A stretch of 43,772 nucleotides of DNA from Oscillospiraceae bacterium (GTDB taxonomy: Bacteria; Bacillota; Clostridia; Oscillospirales; Acutalibacteraceae), in NCBI GenBank assembly GCA_031282735.1, contig JAITDE010000100.1, positions 1-43,772 on the forward strand, read 5' to 3'. Position numbers and translations under genes: made by a program. Shown here piece after piece: positions 30,397 to 38,572 of the stretch. Numbering within the stretch: the first letter of the stretch is position 1; every line of letters begins with the position of its first letter. Below the pieces are notes generated by a model that saw nothing but the letters and a program-made list of their open reading frames with translations, was not told the DNA's origin and did not search any database.

Positions 30397-30473
30397 ATTT
30401 GCACCTCTCGCAGAGGGGTTCTTTTTTTGCCCGATGCAATTTGAGGGAGCCAATACAATTAGGAGGCAAACAA

Positions 30474-30623
30474 ATGCGCACGAAAATCACACTTGCCTGC
30501 ACCGAATGCAAGCAGCGCAACTACAACAAACTGAAGAACAAAAAAAACACGCCGGATCGCTTGGAGCTGAGCAAATACTGCCGCTTTTGCCGCAAGCACA
30601 CCGTGCACCGCGAAACGAAGTAA
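30474..30623 (+). CDS. rpmG: 50S ribosomal protein L33
   Basis: [49 protein letters not shown] (49 aa); RBS AGGAGG. Confidence 0.95.
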   Translation: MRTKITLACTECKQRNYNKLKNKKNTPDRLELSKYCRFCRKHTVHRETK

Positions 30624-30636
30624 GGAGGCTTTTCCT

Positions 30637-31083
30637 ATGGCTGAAGACAAAAAATCCTCCAAGGACTTCCATACGCAGGAATCCGAACGGGAAGCAAAAG
30701 AAAAGGTAAAACGCGCCGAAAAGACGAAAACCGCAAAGAAAGCCTCGAAAAACTTCAAAGCAAAAACCGCTGCGGCCGCCAAAAAGTTCCGCAAGTTTTG
30801 GAGGGATTTTTTCGGCGAAATCAAAAAGATTGTTTGGCCGGACTTTAAAACCGTGATGAAGAGCACCGGGCTGGTGCTTGCAACGGTTTTGATCATCGGT
30901 ATCTTTGTGTGGATTCTCGATTTCGGTCTGACGCAAGGTGTGCGTGCGCTCAAAAACGCGGCGGAAGCGACATCCCCCGCCACAACGCAAGACGCAACGG
31001 CTGAAACGACTCTCGCCGTGCCGACGACCGAGGCGGTCACTGTCGCCGAAACAGCGGAAACGACGACGGTCACGCAATCGTAA
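30637..31083 (+). CDS. secE: Preprotein translocase subunit SecE with charged N-terminal and Thr/Ala-rich C-terminal extensions
   Basis: 'KKFRKFWRDFFGEIKKIVWPDFKTVMKSTGLVLATVLIIGIFVWILDFGL', between rpmG and nusG. Confidence 0.92.
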   Translation: MAEDKKSSKDFHTQESEREAKEKVKRAEKTKTAKKASKNFKAKTAAAAKKFRKFWRDFFGEIKKIVWPDFKTVMKSTGLVLATVLIIGIFVWILDFGLTQGVRALKNAAEATSPATTQDATAETTLAVPTTEAVTVAETAETTTVTQS

Positions 31084-31142
31084 GAACCCCTAAAGTTTTA
31101 GGCATATCTCAGTTTTGCACCTACCAGAAAGGGGGGTTTGCG

Positions 31143-31697
31143 TTGGAACGCGAAGCGCGTTGGTATGTTGTGCACACCTATTCGAGCTACGAAAACAAAG
31201 TCGCCGCGAACATCGAAAAAATTGTTGAGAACCGCGGTATGCAAGATTTGATTTTGGCGGTCAACATCCCCACCGAAACGGTTGTTGAGGTTGGTGAGGG
31301 TGGCAAACGCAAAGAAGTGGAACGCAAAATTTTCCCAGGTTATGTATTTGTGAAAATCGCGGTGGAATACAACGACGACGGCATGCCGAGCATCAGCGAC
31401 GAATGCTGGTACGTTGTGCGTAATATTCGCGGCGTGACCGGTTTTGTGGGTCCGGACAACCGTCCCTACCCCTTGGATGAAGAAAAAGTGATTGAAATGG
31501 GCGTCGAGAAGCGGCGTGTCGAAGTCAGCTATGACGTCGGCGATACGGTCAATATCATTCATCCTTCGTTCGAGGGTTTTTCGGGGCGCGTCGTGTCGAT
31601 CAATCTTGAGCAAAACACGGTCAAAGTCGCCATTACAGCGTTGTTCGGCAAAGAAACCATCACGGAGCTTGAAATGGACTTTGTGGAGCGCGTCTAG
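31143..31697 (+). CDS. nusG: Transcription termination/antitermination protein NusG
   Basis: 'ARWYVVHTYSSYENKVAANIEK', 'FPGYVFVKI', 'VRNIRGVTGFVG', KOW 'GDTVNIIHPSFEGFSGRVVSIN'; TTG start. Confidence 0.96.
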   Translation: MEREARWYVVHTYSSYENKVAANIEKIVENRGMQDLILAVNIPTETVVEVGEGGKRKEVERKIFPGYVFVKIAVEYNDDGMPSISDECWYVVRNIRGVTGFVGPDNRPYPLDEEKVIEMGVEKRRVEVSYDVGDTVNIIHPSFEGFSGRVVSINLEQNTVKVAITALFGKETITELEMDFVERV

Positions 31698-31793
31698 TTT
31701 TGAAATAGCCGGTAGCGTTTTCGTTGCCGCTATGCGTGGGAGGGGATCCTTTGAGGGTCGCCGCCGGAAACCACATATATTGGAGGAAAGAAC

Positions 31794-32219
31794 ATGGCAC
31801 AAAAGGTCACAGGGTACATCAAATTGCAAATCCCGGCGGGTAAGGCCACGCCCGCACCGCCTGTTGGTCCCGCTTTGGGTCAGCACGGCGTGAACATCAT
31901 GGCATTCACCAAGGAATTCAACGAACGCACCAAAAACGACGTTGGTCTGATTATTCCCGTCGTGATTACCGTGTACGCCGATCGCACGTTTTCGTTCGTC
32001 ACCAAGACGCCGCCCGCCACCGTGCTGATCAAAAAGGCTTGCGGCATCGAGAGCGGTTCGGGCGTGCCGAACAAAACCAAAGTCGCAACCATTACCAGTG
32101 CGCAGGTGCGTCAAATTGCCGAACAAAAAATGCCTGACCTCAACGCGGGCAGCATCGAAGCCGCAATCTCCATGATTGAAGGCTCGGCGCGTAGCATGGG
32201 CGTTGCGGTGAAGGACTGA
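31794..32219 (+). CDS. rplK: 50S ribosomal protein L11
   Basis: '[37 protein letters not shown]'. Confidence 0.98.
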   Translation: MAQKVTGYIKLQIPAGKATPAPPVGPALGQHGVNIMAFTKEFNERTKNDVGLIIPVVITVYADRTFSFVTKTPPATVLIKKACGIESGSGVPNKTKVATITSAQVRQIAEQKMPDLNAGSIEAAISMIEGSARSMGVAVKD

Positions 32220-32233
32220 GAGGAGAGTAGAGC

Positions 32234-32926
32234 ATGAAACACGGAAAAAAATACAACGAAGCCGCCAAATTGGTGGATCGCGCAAAGCTCTATGATCCAA
32301 GCGATGCTTTGGCAGTCGCCATTCAGACGGCCACCGCGAAGTTCGATGAGACTGTGGAGCTTCATGTGCGTTTGGGGGTTGACTCCCGTCACGCGGATCA
32401 GCAAGTGCGCGGCGCGGTTGTGCTCCCCAACGGAACAGGGCGCAGTGTGCGCGTTGCTGTTTTTGCCAAGGGCGACGACGCGAGAGCGGCTCAAGAAGCC
32501 GGCGCGGAAATTGTCGGCGCGGAAGATTTGGTTCAGCGTATTCAAGGCGAGGGCTTTATGGATTTTGATGTCGCCATTGCAACGCCCAGTATGATGGGTC
32601 TTGTGGGACGTTTGGGTAAGATTTTGGGTCCGCGCGGTTTGATGCCAAGCCCAAAAGCTGGCACAGTTACGCCCAATGTGGCGCAAGCTGTTACCGAAGC
32701 GAAGGCTGGTAAAATTGAGTATCGCCTTGATAAGACGAATATCATCCACTGCCCGATCGGCAAAGCGTCTTTCGGTGTAGGTAAGTTGCAGGAAAACTTC
32801 AACGCGCTTTTGGATGCCATTGTGAAGGCGAAACCCGCCGCCGCGAAAGGTCAATACATCCGCTCATGCGTTTTGGCGACCACGATGGGGCCTGGCGTAC
32901 GGATTAACCCCTCAAAAGTCGGTTAA
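32234..32926 (+). CDS. rplA: 50S ribosomal protein L1
   Basis: '[21 protein letters not shown]', '[27 protein letters not shown]'. Confidence 0.98.
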   Translation: MKHGKKYNEAAKLVDRAKLYDPSDALAVAIQTATAKFDETVELHVRLGVDSRHADQQVRGAVVLPNGTGRSVRVAVFAKGDDARAAQEAGAEIVGAEDLVQRIQGEGFMDFDVAIATPSMMGLVGRLGKILGPRGLMPSPKAGTVTPNVAQAVTEAKAGKIEYRLDKTNIIHCPIGKASFGVGKLQENFNALLDAIVKAKPAAAKGQYIRSCVLATTMGPGVRINPSKVG

Positions 32927-32956
32927 TACAAACGCATATAGCACACTCAATAAAAG

Positions 32957-32996
32957 CAAACAGCCTGCGGGAGTTTCCTGCGGGCTGTTGTTTGCG
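32957..32996 (+). terminator. Stem-loop closing the rpmG-rplA operon
   Basis: GCAAACAGCCTGCGGG-AGTTT-CCTGCGGGCTGTTGTTTGC. Confidence 0.65.
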
Positions 32997-33058
32997 ATGA
33001 TTGCTATGCTTTTTCCGCACGTCGAAATCCAATGCCGTGGCTATATTTGCAAAATCCC

Positions 33059-33087
33059 TTGACAAGCGGTCTGAATTGCGCTAAAAT
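33059..33087 (+). promoter_or_regulatory. Predicted sigma-A promoter upstream of the DUF2344 gene
   Basis: TTGACA - 17 nt - TAAAAT. Confidence 0.65.
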
Positions 33088-33151
33088 TGGCGCATGTTAT
33101 CATGGGAAATGTGTGTGCGCGGACACAATCACGCCCAAAAGGAGAAACTTC

Positions 33152-33823
33152 ATGCATCCATTACGCCTGCGGTTCAAAAAGTGCGGACGCGCGAAATATA
33201 TTTCGCATCTTGATTTGATGCGCGCCTTCACACGGGCGGTGCGGCGAGCGGATCTGCCGCTGTGGTACACCGAGGGCTTTCATCCGCACGTGTTTTTGTC
33301 GTTTCCGCTCCCCCTTCCCTTGGGGCAGGAGAGTTTGTGTGAAGCGGTTGATTTGCGGCTGGAATCGCCCGTGCCGCCCGACGAGATCGCAGCGCGTATG
33401 CAAACGGCTTGCCCTGAGGGGATCACGATTGTTTCGGCGGGCGAACCATGGTGCGCGGCGGGCGAAATCGCGCAAGCGGTCTATGATATCGCTTTCACGT
33501 TTGAAAACCCGCGCATCGCCGAAGTTTGGCTGGCGCAGGCGGAGGATTTGCTCCGCGCGGGCGAACTGACCGCCGTAAAAACGGGGAAGCAGGGGCGGCG
33601 CAAAGTGCAAAAAGAAATCGCGCTCGCGCCCATGATTGCGGCTTGCGCCTTTGAACGTGCCGATTGCTTTGTGCGTTGCAGGGGTACGTTTGCGGCGGGG
33701 AGCGAAAAAAATTTGAATCCCGTTTTGCTCTGCGAAGCGCTCAACCAAAACGCCCTCGCGCCGATCAAGCGCGATATTGTGCGCACCGCGTTGCTCAAAA
33801 GCGACGGCGACACGTGGGAATAA
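33152..33823 (+). CDS. TIGR03936/DUF2344 family radical SAM-associated protein
   Basis: 'LRLRFKKCGRAKYISHLDLMRAFTRAVRRADLPLWYTEGFHPHVFLSFPLPLPLGQESLCEAVDL'. Confidence 0.9.
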   Translation: MHPLRLRFKKCGRAKYISHLDLMRAFTRAVRRADLPLWYTEGFHPHVFLSFPLPLPLGQESLCEAVDLRLESPVPPDEIAARMQTACPEGITIVSAGEPWCAAGEIAQAVYDIAFTFENPRIAEVWLAQAEDLLRAGELTAVKTGKQGRRKVQKEIALAPMIAACAFERADCFVRCRGTFAAGSEKNLNPVLLCEALNQNALAPIKRDIVRTALLKSDGDTWE

Positions 33824-33846
33824 TCCAAAGGAAAGAAATCACAAAT

Positions 33847-34977
33847 ATGTTTGAATTGCTCACAACGCAAAACGCCGCGCGGCGCGGTGTTTTTTCAACG
33901 CCGCACGGCACGGTGCAAACGCCCGCCTTCATGAACGTCGCAACTTGCGGCGCAATCAAAGGCGCGGTTTCGGCGTATGACTTGGTCAATTTGCACGCCC
34001 AAGTGCAGTTGTGCAACACCTATCATCTGCATTTGCGCCCGGGCGATCAGCTTGTCAAAGATATGGGCGGCTTGCGGGCGTTCACCGGCTGGAACGGCGT
34101 GATATTGACGGATTCCGGCGGTTTTCAAGTGTTTTCGTTGGCGAAATTGCGTAAAATCACCGAAGATGGCGTGCGTTTTCAGTCGCATATCGACGGTACG
34201 CGGATTTTTATGGGACCGGAGGAGAGCATACAAATCCAATCCAATTTGGGCTCGACCATCGCAATGGCGTTTGACGAATGCATCGAAAATCCCGCGCCGA
34301 TGGATTACGTCGAAGCGTCCTGCGCTCGCACGTATCGCTGGCTTTTGCGCTGCAGGGAGGAACTTGCCCGTTGTAACGCGCGGCATGATACGGTCAATCC
34401 AAAGCAAATGCTGTTCGGGATCAATCAGGGATCGACCTACGAGCACCTGCGCACGGAGCACATGCGGCAAATTGCCGCGCTGGATTTGGACGGTTATGCC
34501 ATCGGTGGGTTGGCCGTGGGCGAAAGCGCGCGGGATATGTACCGCGTCATCGCCGCAGTCGAGCCTGAAATGCCGCAAAACAAACCGCGCTATTTGATGG
34601 GTGTCGGCACGCCGGGGAATATTTTGGAGGCGGTGGGTCTCGGTGTTGACCTGTTCGATTGCGTGATGCCAAGCCGCAACGCCCGCCACGGGCATTTGAA
34701 CACTTGGCAAGGCGTGATCAATCTGAGCAACAAAAAATATGAACGCGACAATTTGCCCATTGACGAAAGCTGTGCGTGTCCCGTTTGCCAAAGGCATTCG
34801 CGGAGCTATCTGCACCACTTGTTCAAGGCAAAAGAAATGCTTGCCATGCGCCTTTGCGTGATGCATAACCTCTATTTTTACAACCATTTGATGGAAGAAA
34901 TCCGTGCGCGTTTGGAACAAGGCACGTTTGAAGCATTCCGCAAACAATACGCAGACTTGTTGGATCAGCGGATTTGA
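33847..34977 (+). CDS. tgt: tRNA-guanine (queuine) transglycosylase
   Basis: 'GTVQTPAFMNVATCGAIKG', 'LTDSGGFQVFSLAKLRKITEDGVRFQSHIDG', 'IGGLAVGES', 'DCVMPSRNARHG'. Confidence 0.97.
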   Translation: MFELLTTQNAARRGVFSTPHGTVQTPAFMNVATCGAIKGAVSAYDLVNLHAQVQLCNTYHLHLRPGDQLVKDMGGLRAFTGWNGVILTDSGGFQVFSLAKLRKITEDGVRFQSHIDGTRIFMGPEESIQIQSNLGSTIAMAFDECIENPAPMDYVEASCARTYRWLLRCREELARCNARHDTVNPKQMLFGINQGSTYEHLRTEHMRQIAALDLDGYAIGGLAVGESARDMYRVIAAVEPEMPQNKPRYLMGVGTPGNILEAVGLGVDLFDCVMPSRNARHGHLNTWQGVINLSNKKYERDNLPIDESCACPVCQRHSRSYLHHLFKAKEMLAMRLCVMHNLYFYNHLMEEIRARLEQGTFEAFRKQYADLLDQRI

Positions 34978-35078
34978 CCTGAAATGTGCGAAAAACAAAC
35001 AAAATCCACTTGCTTATTGTGAAAAAAGTGCTATAATGAACAAAGGTGTTCCATTGAAATTGTGACGGGGGAATTCCA

Positions 35079-36329
35079 ATGTTTTGTTTTTGGCAATTTA
35101 CCGATACGCACCTTTCTCACCGCGACGACCCGGCGGTGCACGCCGAAATCGTCAGCGAACCGAATCAGCTGGATTTGGCGCACAGTGAGGCGCTGATCGA
35201 TGCAGGTTTAGAGGCCTTTTTGCGCGATCCCAACTGCGAAGCACTGCTCATTTCGGGCGATTTGACAAATAATGGTCACCCCGACGAACATCGTCTGATG
35301 CTCGAAAAGCTGCGCCGCACCGCGCGCCCCGGCAAGCGAATCATTGTCATTACCGCAAGCCACGACGTCGGCAATACGCACAAATACAATACGCCGGCGC
35401 AACTGCGCGAATGGTACGCGGAGTTCGGTCCAAACCAAGCGATTGCGTCGTTTGACGATGGTCTCGCTTTTGTTGTGCAACTCTGCGGCGGATTGCGCCT
35501 GCTTTGTGTCAACGATCACGACGGCGCGGATTGGCTGGCGTGGGGTACGGAGCAAATTCAACAGGCGCACGCGGCGGGGGACGCAATCATCGGCATGACG
35601 CATTGCCCGACTTTGCCGCCGTCCTCCATCTATGGGCTCATGACGCCGAGCAGGATTTTCGGCGGAAAATCGGCGGAAAACACGCGTATACTTGCCAACG
35701 CGGGGCTATGCCTGATGCTCACGGGGCATTCGCATATCCACAATATTTTGCGCATCCAAACGCCCGAAGGCAATCCGTATTGGGACGTGAACACGGGCGC
35801 ATATACGGCGGGACCCGGCAAATTCCGCGCCCTGACGTTCGATCGCAATCATATTTCGGTCGTTTCAAAGGATGTTCCCAACGGCGAGGGGCTGCGCGCT
35901 CATTTTGAACAGCTTCTGCAAAATATTTTTGATGGAATGGTCGGCGATTTCGATCTGTTCGCACACAGCGTCAACGGCATCGGCATGACGCCCGAAGATG
36001 CCTACAAAAACAAAAAGCTGTTTCGCGCGTTGGGCTGGTTCACGCACCACACGACGCTCGGCGGGCTGGGCAGGCTTCTCTGTTGCCGCATTCCCAAAGA
36101 AGTGCGCCGCACGCGTCTGCGTGACATGGTGTGCAAGATTGTGCTCAATATGTATTACGGCGAAGAACACTACGGACCGCAAACGCCCATGGGGCAAGCG
36201 TTTGCGGCGATTGGCAAACGTCTGCCGAAATCGCTGGCGGCAAAGTGCAAAGCCGACGATATGGCAGGCTTTATGCTTTCGATGATCTATGATCCCACGC
36301 CAGACGACGCGGCGGAAATTGACTTGTGA
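35079..36329 (+). CDS. Metallophosphoesterase (calcineurin-like)
   Basis: 'FWQFTDTHLSHRDD', 'LISGDLTNNGHPDEH', 'VITASHDV', 'GMTHCPTL', 'LTGHSHIHN'. Confidence 0.88.
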   Translation: MFCFWQFTDTHLSHRDDPAVHAEIVSEPNQLDLAHSEALIDAGLEAFLRDPNCEALLISGDLTNNGHPDEHRLMLEKLRRTARPGKRIIVITASHDVGNTHKYNTPAQLREWYAEFGPNQAIASFDDGLAFVVQLCGGLRLLCVNDHDGADWLAWGTEQIQQAHAAGDAIIGMTHCPTLPPSSIYGLMTPSRIFGGKSAENTRILANAGLCLMLTGHSHIHNILRIQTPEGNPYWDVNTGAYTAGPGKFRALTFDRNHISVVSKDVPNGEGLRAHFEQLLQNIFDGMVGDFDLFAHSVNGIGMTPEDAYKNKKLFRALGWFTHHTTLGGLGRLLCCRIPKEVRRTRLRDMVCKIVLNMYYGEEHYGPQTPMGQAFAAIGKRLPKSLAAKCKADDMAGFMLSMIYDPTPDDAAEIDL

Positions 36330-36361
36330 TTTTTTGTCCGTAAAAAAAGTTCAGAAACCCC

Positions 36362-36390
36362 TTGCAATCACCGCGAAGATGTGGTATACT
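36362..36390 (+). promoter_or_regulatory. Predicted sigma-A promoter
   Basis: TTGCAA - 17 nt - TATACT upstream of the secreted protein gene. Confidence 0.7.
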
Positions 36391-36436
36391 TGGCATGTCC
36401 AAACACTAACATGCCAAAAAGGAGGAAACTCAGAAC

Positions 36437-37300
36437 ATGACAAAACGTATTCTAGGCGCATTGCTCGCGGTCGTTATGGTTCTTTCCGCATTCGGTGCAG
36501 TCGCCGCATCCGCCGCAACCGCTCCCGCAGGTACGCTGGAGTATGCCCTTCCCGAAGACGGTTTTTCGCTCAGTGTGTCCAGCAAAGCTTGGGAATGGAA
36601 ACAAGTCCACTATCTGCCGGGTGGCGATTATGCCACAGATTTTTTCAATGAGATCACAGCAGGAACCGTCACTTGGGCGTGGACGGCTATCTGGACCACA
36701 GATCAAGGCGTAGTCCACAACCAAAAAATCGAAAGACCCAATGGATTCACTGACAGTAAAGAGCCGTCAGCAAACCGTCTCACGCTCAGTGTCCAGCCCG
36801 GCGACGCGAAGCACTTCGGTCAATTCGCAGTTAGCCTGTCGATCACCATGGGCGGCAAGACGGTCACCAGCCGTCCGGTCAACATTTACCTGATTGATGG
36901 CGAATCCTTTGACAAAGTGGTTGCCGATGCCAACGATCACATTGCCAACCCCGACAATCGTTACACCGAGAAGTACATTGAGAACCTCAAGAGTGCGCTC
37001 AAATCGGCGAACAATTATAAGACCGATGCCGACGCAACCGTTGAGGGCATTGAGTTGGCAAAAACCGATCTCCAAGCCGCCATTAACGGTGATGGCGTTG
37101 AAAAAATGTATCAGCTTGTTGGCTGGGGCTTTATCGACAATATGTTTTCGGATGAATCACTTGCCACCATTTGGACAGTGATCGATGTTGTTGCAGTGCC
37201 TTACGCGTGGCTCAACGATTTGCTCGGCGATGTTGACTGGCTCACCGTGTTTTCCGGGCTTATTTCCGGTCTCACCGCGATCATCGGCTTGGCCATCTGA
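36437..37300 (+). CDS. Secreted protein of unknown function (signal peptide; possible FIVAR-like helical segment)
   Basis: N-terminal 'MTKRILGALLAVVMVLSAFGAVAASAATA'; helical region 'FDKVVADANDHIANPDNRYTEKYIENLKSALKSANNY'; hydrophobic C-terminus; RBS AGGAGG. Confidence 0.7.
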   Translation: MTKRILGALLAVVMVLSAFGAVAASAATAPAGTLEYALPEDGFSLSVSSKAWEWKQVHYLPGGDYATDFFNEITAGTVTWAWTAIWTTDQGVVHNQKIERPNGFTDSKEPSANRLTLSVQPGDAKHFGQFAVSLSITMGGKTVTSRPVNIYLIDGESFDKVVADANDHIANPDNRYTEKYIENLKSALKSANNYKTDADATVEGIELAKTDLQAAINGDGVEKMYQLVGWGFIDNMFSDESLATIWTVIDVVAVPYAWLNDLLGDVDWLTVFSGLISGLTAIIGLAI

Positions 37301-37320
37301 TTCTAACTTTGACGCACGGA

Positions 37321-37351
37321 GCCGCTTGTCTTTTCGACAGGTGGCTTTTTT
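37321..37351 (+). terminator. Rho-independent terminator
   Basis: GCCGCTTGTC-TTTTC-GACAGGTGGC-TTTTTT. Confidence 0.8.
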
Positions 37352-37353
37352 GC

Positions 37354-37382
37354 TTGACGCGCACGCCAAAACATAGTATAAT
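37354..37382 (+). promoter_or_regulatory. Predicted sigma-A promoter for tpiA
   Basis: TTGACG - 17 nt - TATAAT. Confidence 0.8.
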
Positions 37383-37417
37383 AGCAGGGTAAAAACATCT
37401 AGAAAGCAGGATATACA

Positions 37418-38188
37418 ATGAACAAAGCGCTTCGCAAGCCCGTGATTGCGGGCAACTGGAAAATGAACTTGACTCCCGACGAAACCGCCGCGCTCATCGA
37501 GCAGATGAAGCCGTTAGTCGCCGATGCCGCGTGTGATGTCGTGCTCTGCGTACCATTTGTCGATATTGCCGCCGCGCAAGCCGCCGCCGCAGGTTCGAAC
37601 ATTCAAATCGGTGCGCAAAACTGCCATTGGGCAAACAGCGGCGCGTTCACAGGTGAAATTTCCGCACCCATGCTCAAAGCGATCGGCGTTGGGTATGTTA
37701 TCGTTGGGCACAGCGAACGCCGCACCTATTTTAACGACAGCAGCGAAACCGTCGCCGCCCGCACGCGTGCCGCGCTTGACGCGGGATTGACAGTGATTCT
37801 CTGCGTTGGCGAAACGCGGTCTGAGCGTGAGCAGGGTATCACCCAGGAAATTGTACGCACGCAAACCAAGATTGCCCTTCAAGGCGTGAGCGCGGAAGAG
37901 TTGAAGCGCGTCATCGTCGCCTATGAGCCCGTGTGGGCAATCGGTACAGGATTGACGGCGACGGCGGAACAGGCGAACGAAGTCAACGCGTGGATTCGCG
38001 CTCTATTGGCGGAGCTTTATTCAATCGATGCCGCTAATGGCGTCGTGATTCAATACGGCGGTTCAATGAACGCCGCCAACGCTGGCGAACTCCTTGCGCA
38101 GCCGGATATCGACGGCGGTCTCATTGGCGGCGCGTCGCTCAAAGCGCAGGATTTCAGCGCGATTATTAAGGCTACTTACTTTTTCTAA
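37418..38188 (+). CDS. tpiA: Triosephosphate isomerase
   Basis: 'RKPVIAGNWKMNLT', 'VIVGHSERR', 'VAYEPVWAIGTG', 'IQYGGSMNAANAGELL'. Confidence 0.97.
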   Translation: MNKALRKPVIAGNWKMNLTPDETAALIEQMKPLVADAACDVVLCVPFVDIAAAQAAAAGSNIQIGAQNCHWANSGAFTGEISAPMLKAIGVGYVIVGHSERRTYFNDSSETVAARTRAALDAGLTVILCVGETRSEREQGITQEIVRTQTKIALQGVSAEELKRVIVAYEPVWAIGTGLTATAEQANEVNAWIRALLAELYSIDAANGVVIQYGGSMNAANAGELLAQPDIDGGLIGGASLKAQDFSAIIKATYFF

Positions 38189-38228
38189 AGAAAAAGTAAG
38201 CAAAAAGACTTTTTCCCGCTTCGCGCGG
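38170..38228 (+). repeat. Dispersed repeat, module 1 (tpiA copy)
   Basis: GGCTACTTACTTTTTCT-AA-AGAAAAAGTAAG-CAAAAAGACTTTTTCCCGCTTCGCGCGG. Confidence 0.85.
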
Positions 38229-38231
38229 TTG

Positions 38232-38259
38232 TTTTTAGACTGATTTATATTTGCGTGGG
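38232..38259 (+). repeat. Module 2 core, inverted relative to the 24.6-kb copies
   Basis: TTTTTAGACTGATTTATATTTGCGTGGG; exact reverse complement of 24588-24615 and 24665-24692. Confidence 0.9.
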
Positions 38260-38472
38260 CTGAATATCAGCGCGAAGCTCCATGATACGCGGCAACCCGT
38301 ACCTTTTGGTGCGGGTTGTCAAGGGTGGATGTCATAGTTAATTGTAAATTTTTTGTGAACAGCACTTATGCTATCTTCTTTCCGCAGAATAAAGCCAGCA
38401 ACTACTGCGCGCATCGTCCTTTGCGTCGCCGAATCACAATTATCACAGTAAAAAATAATTCTTGACAAACCC

Positions 38473-38501
38473 TTGACAAACCAGCGCACGTGTGCTATAA
38501 T
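38473..38501 (+). promoter_or_regulatory. Consensus sigma-A promoter of the R-M operon
   Basis: TTGACA - 17 nt - TATAAT; TTGACA also at 38462 through an 11-bp tandem duplication. Confidence 0.85.
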
Positions 38502-38572
38502 GTCCCAGAAACAGAGTTTTGCGACTCTTTTGAATCACAAAATTAGCAGTACAGAAATTGTGAGGTGGTAAA

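Noticed and set aside
31098-32300. 400-aa minus-strand ORF across nusG-rplK
   Set aside because: Antisense to two certain genes; His/Arg/Phe-rich, no domain.
33895-34998. 367-aa minus-strand ORF opposite tgt
   Set aside because: Antisense shadow of a certain tgt gene.
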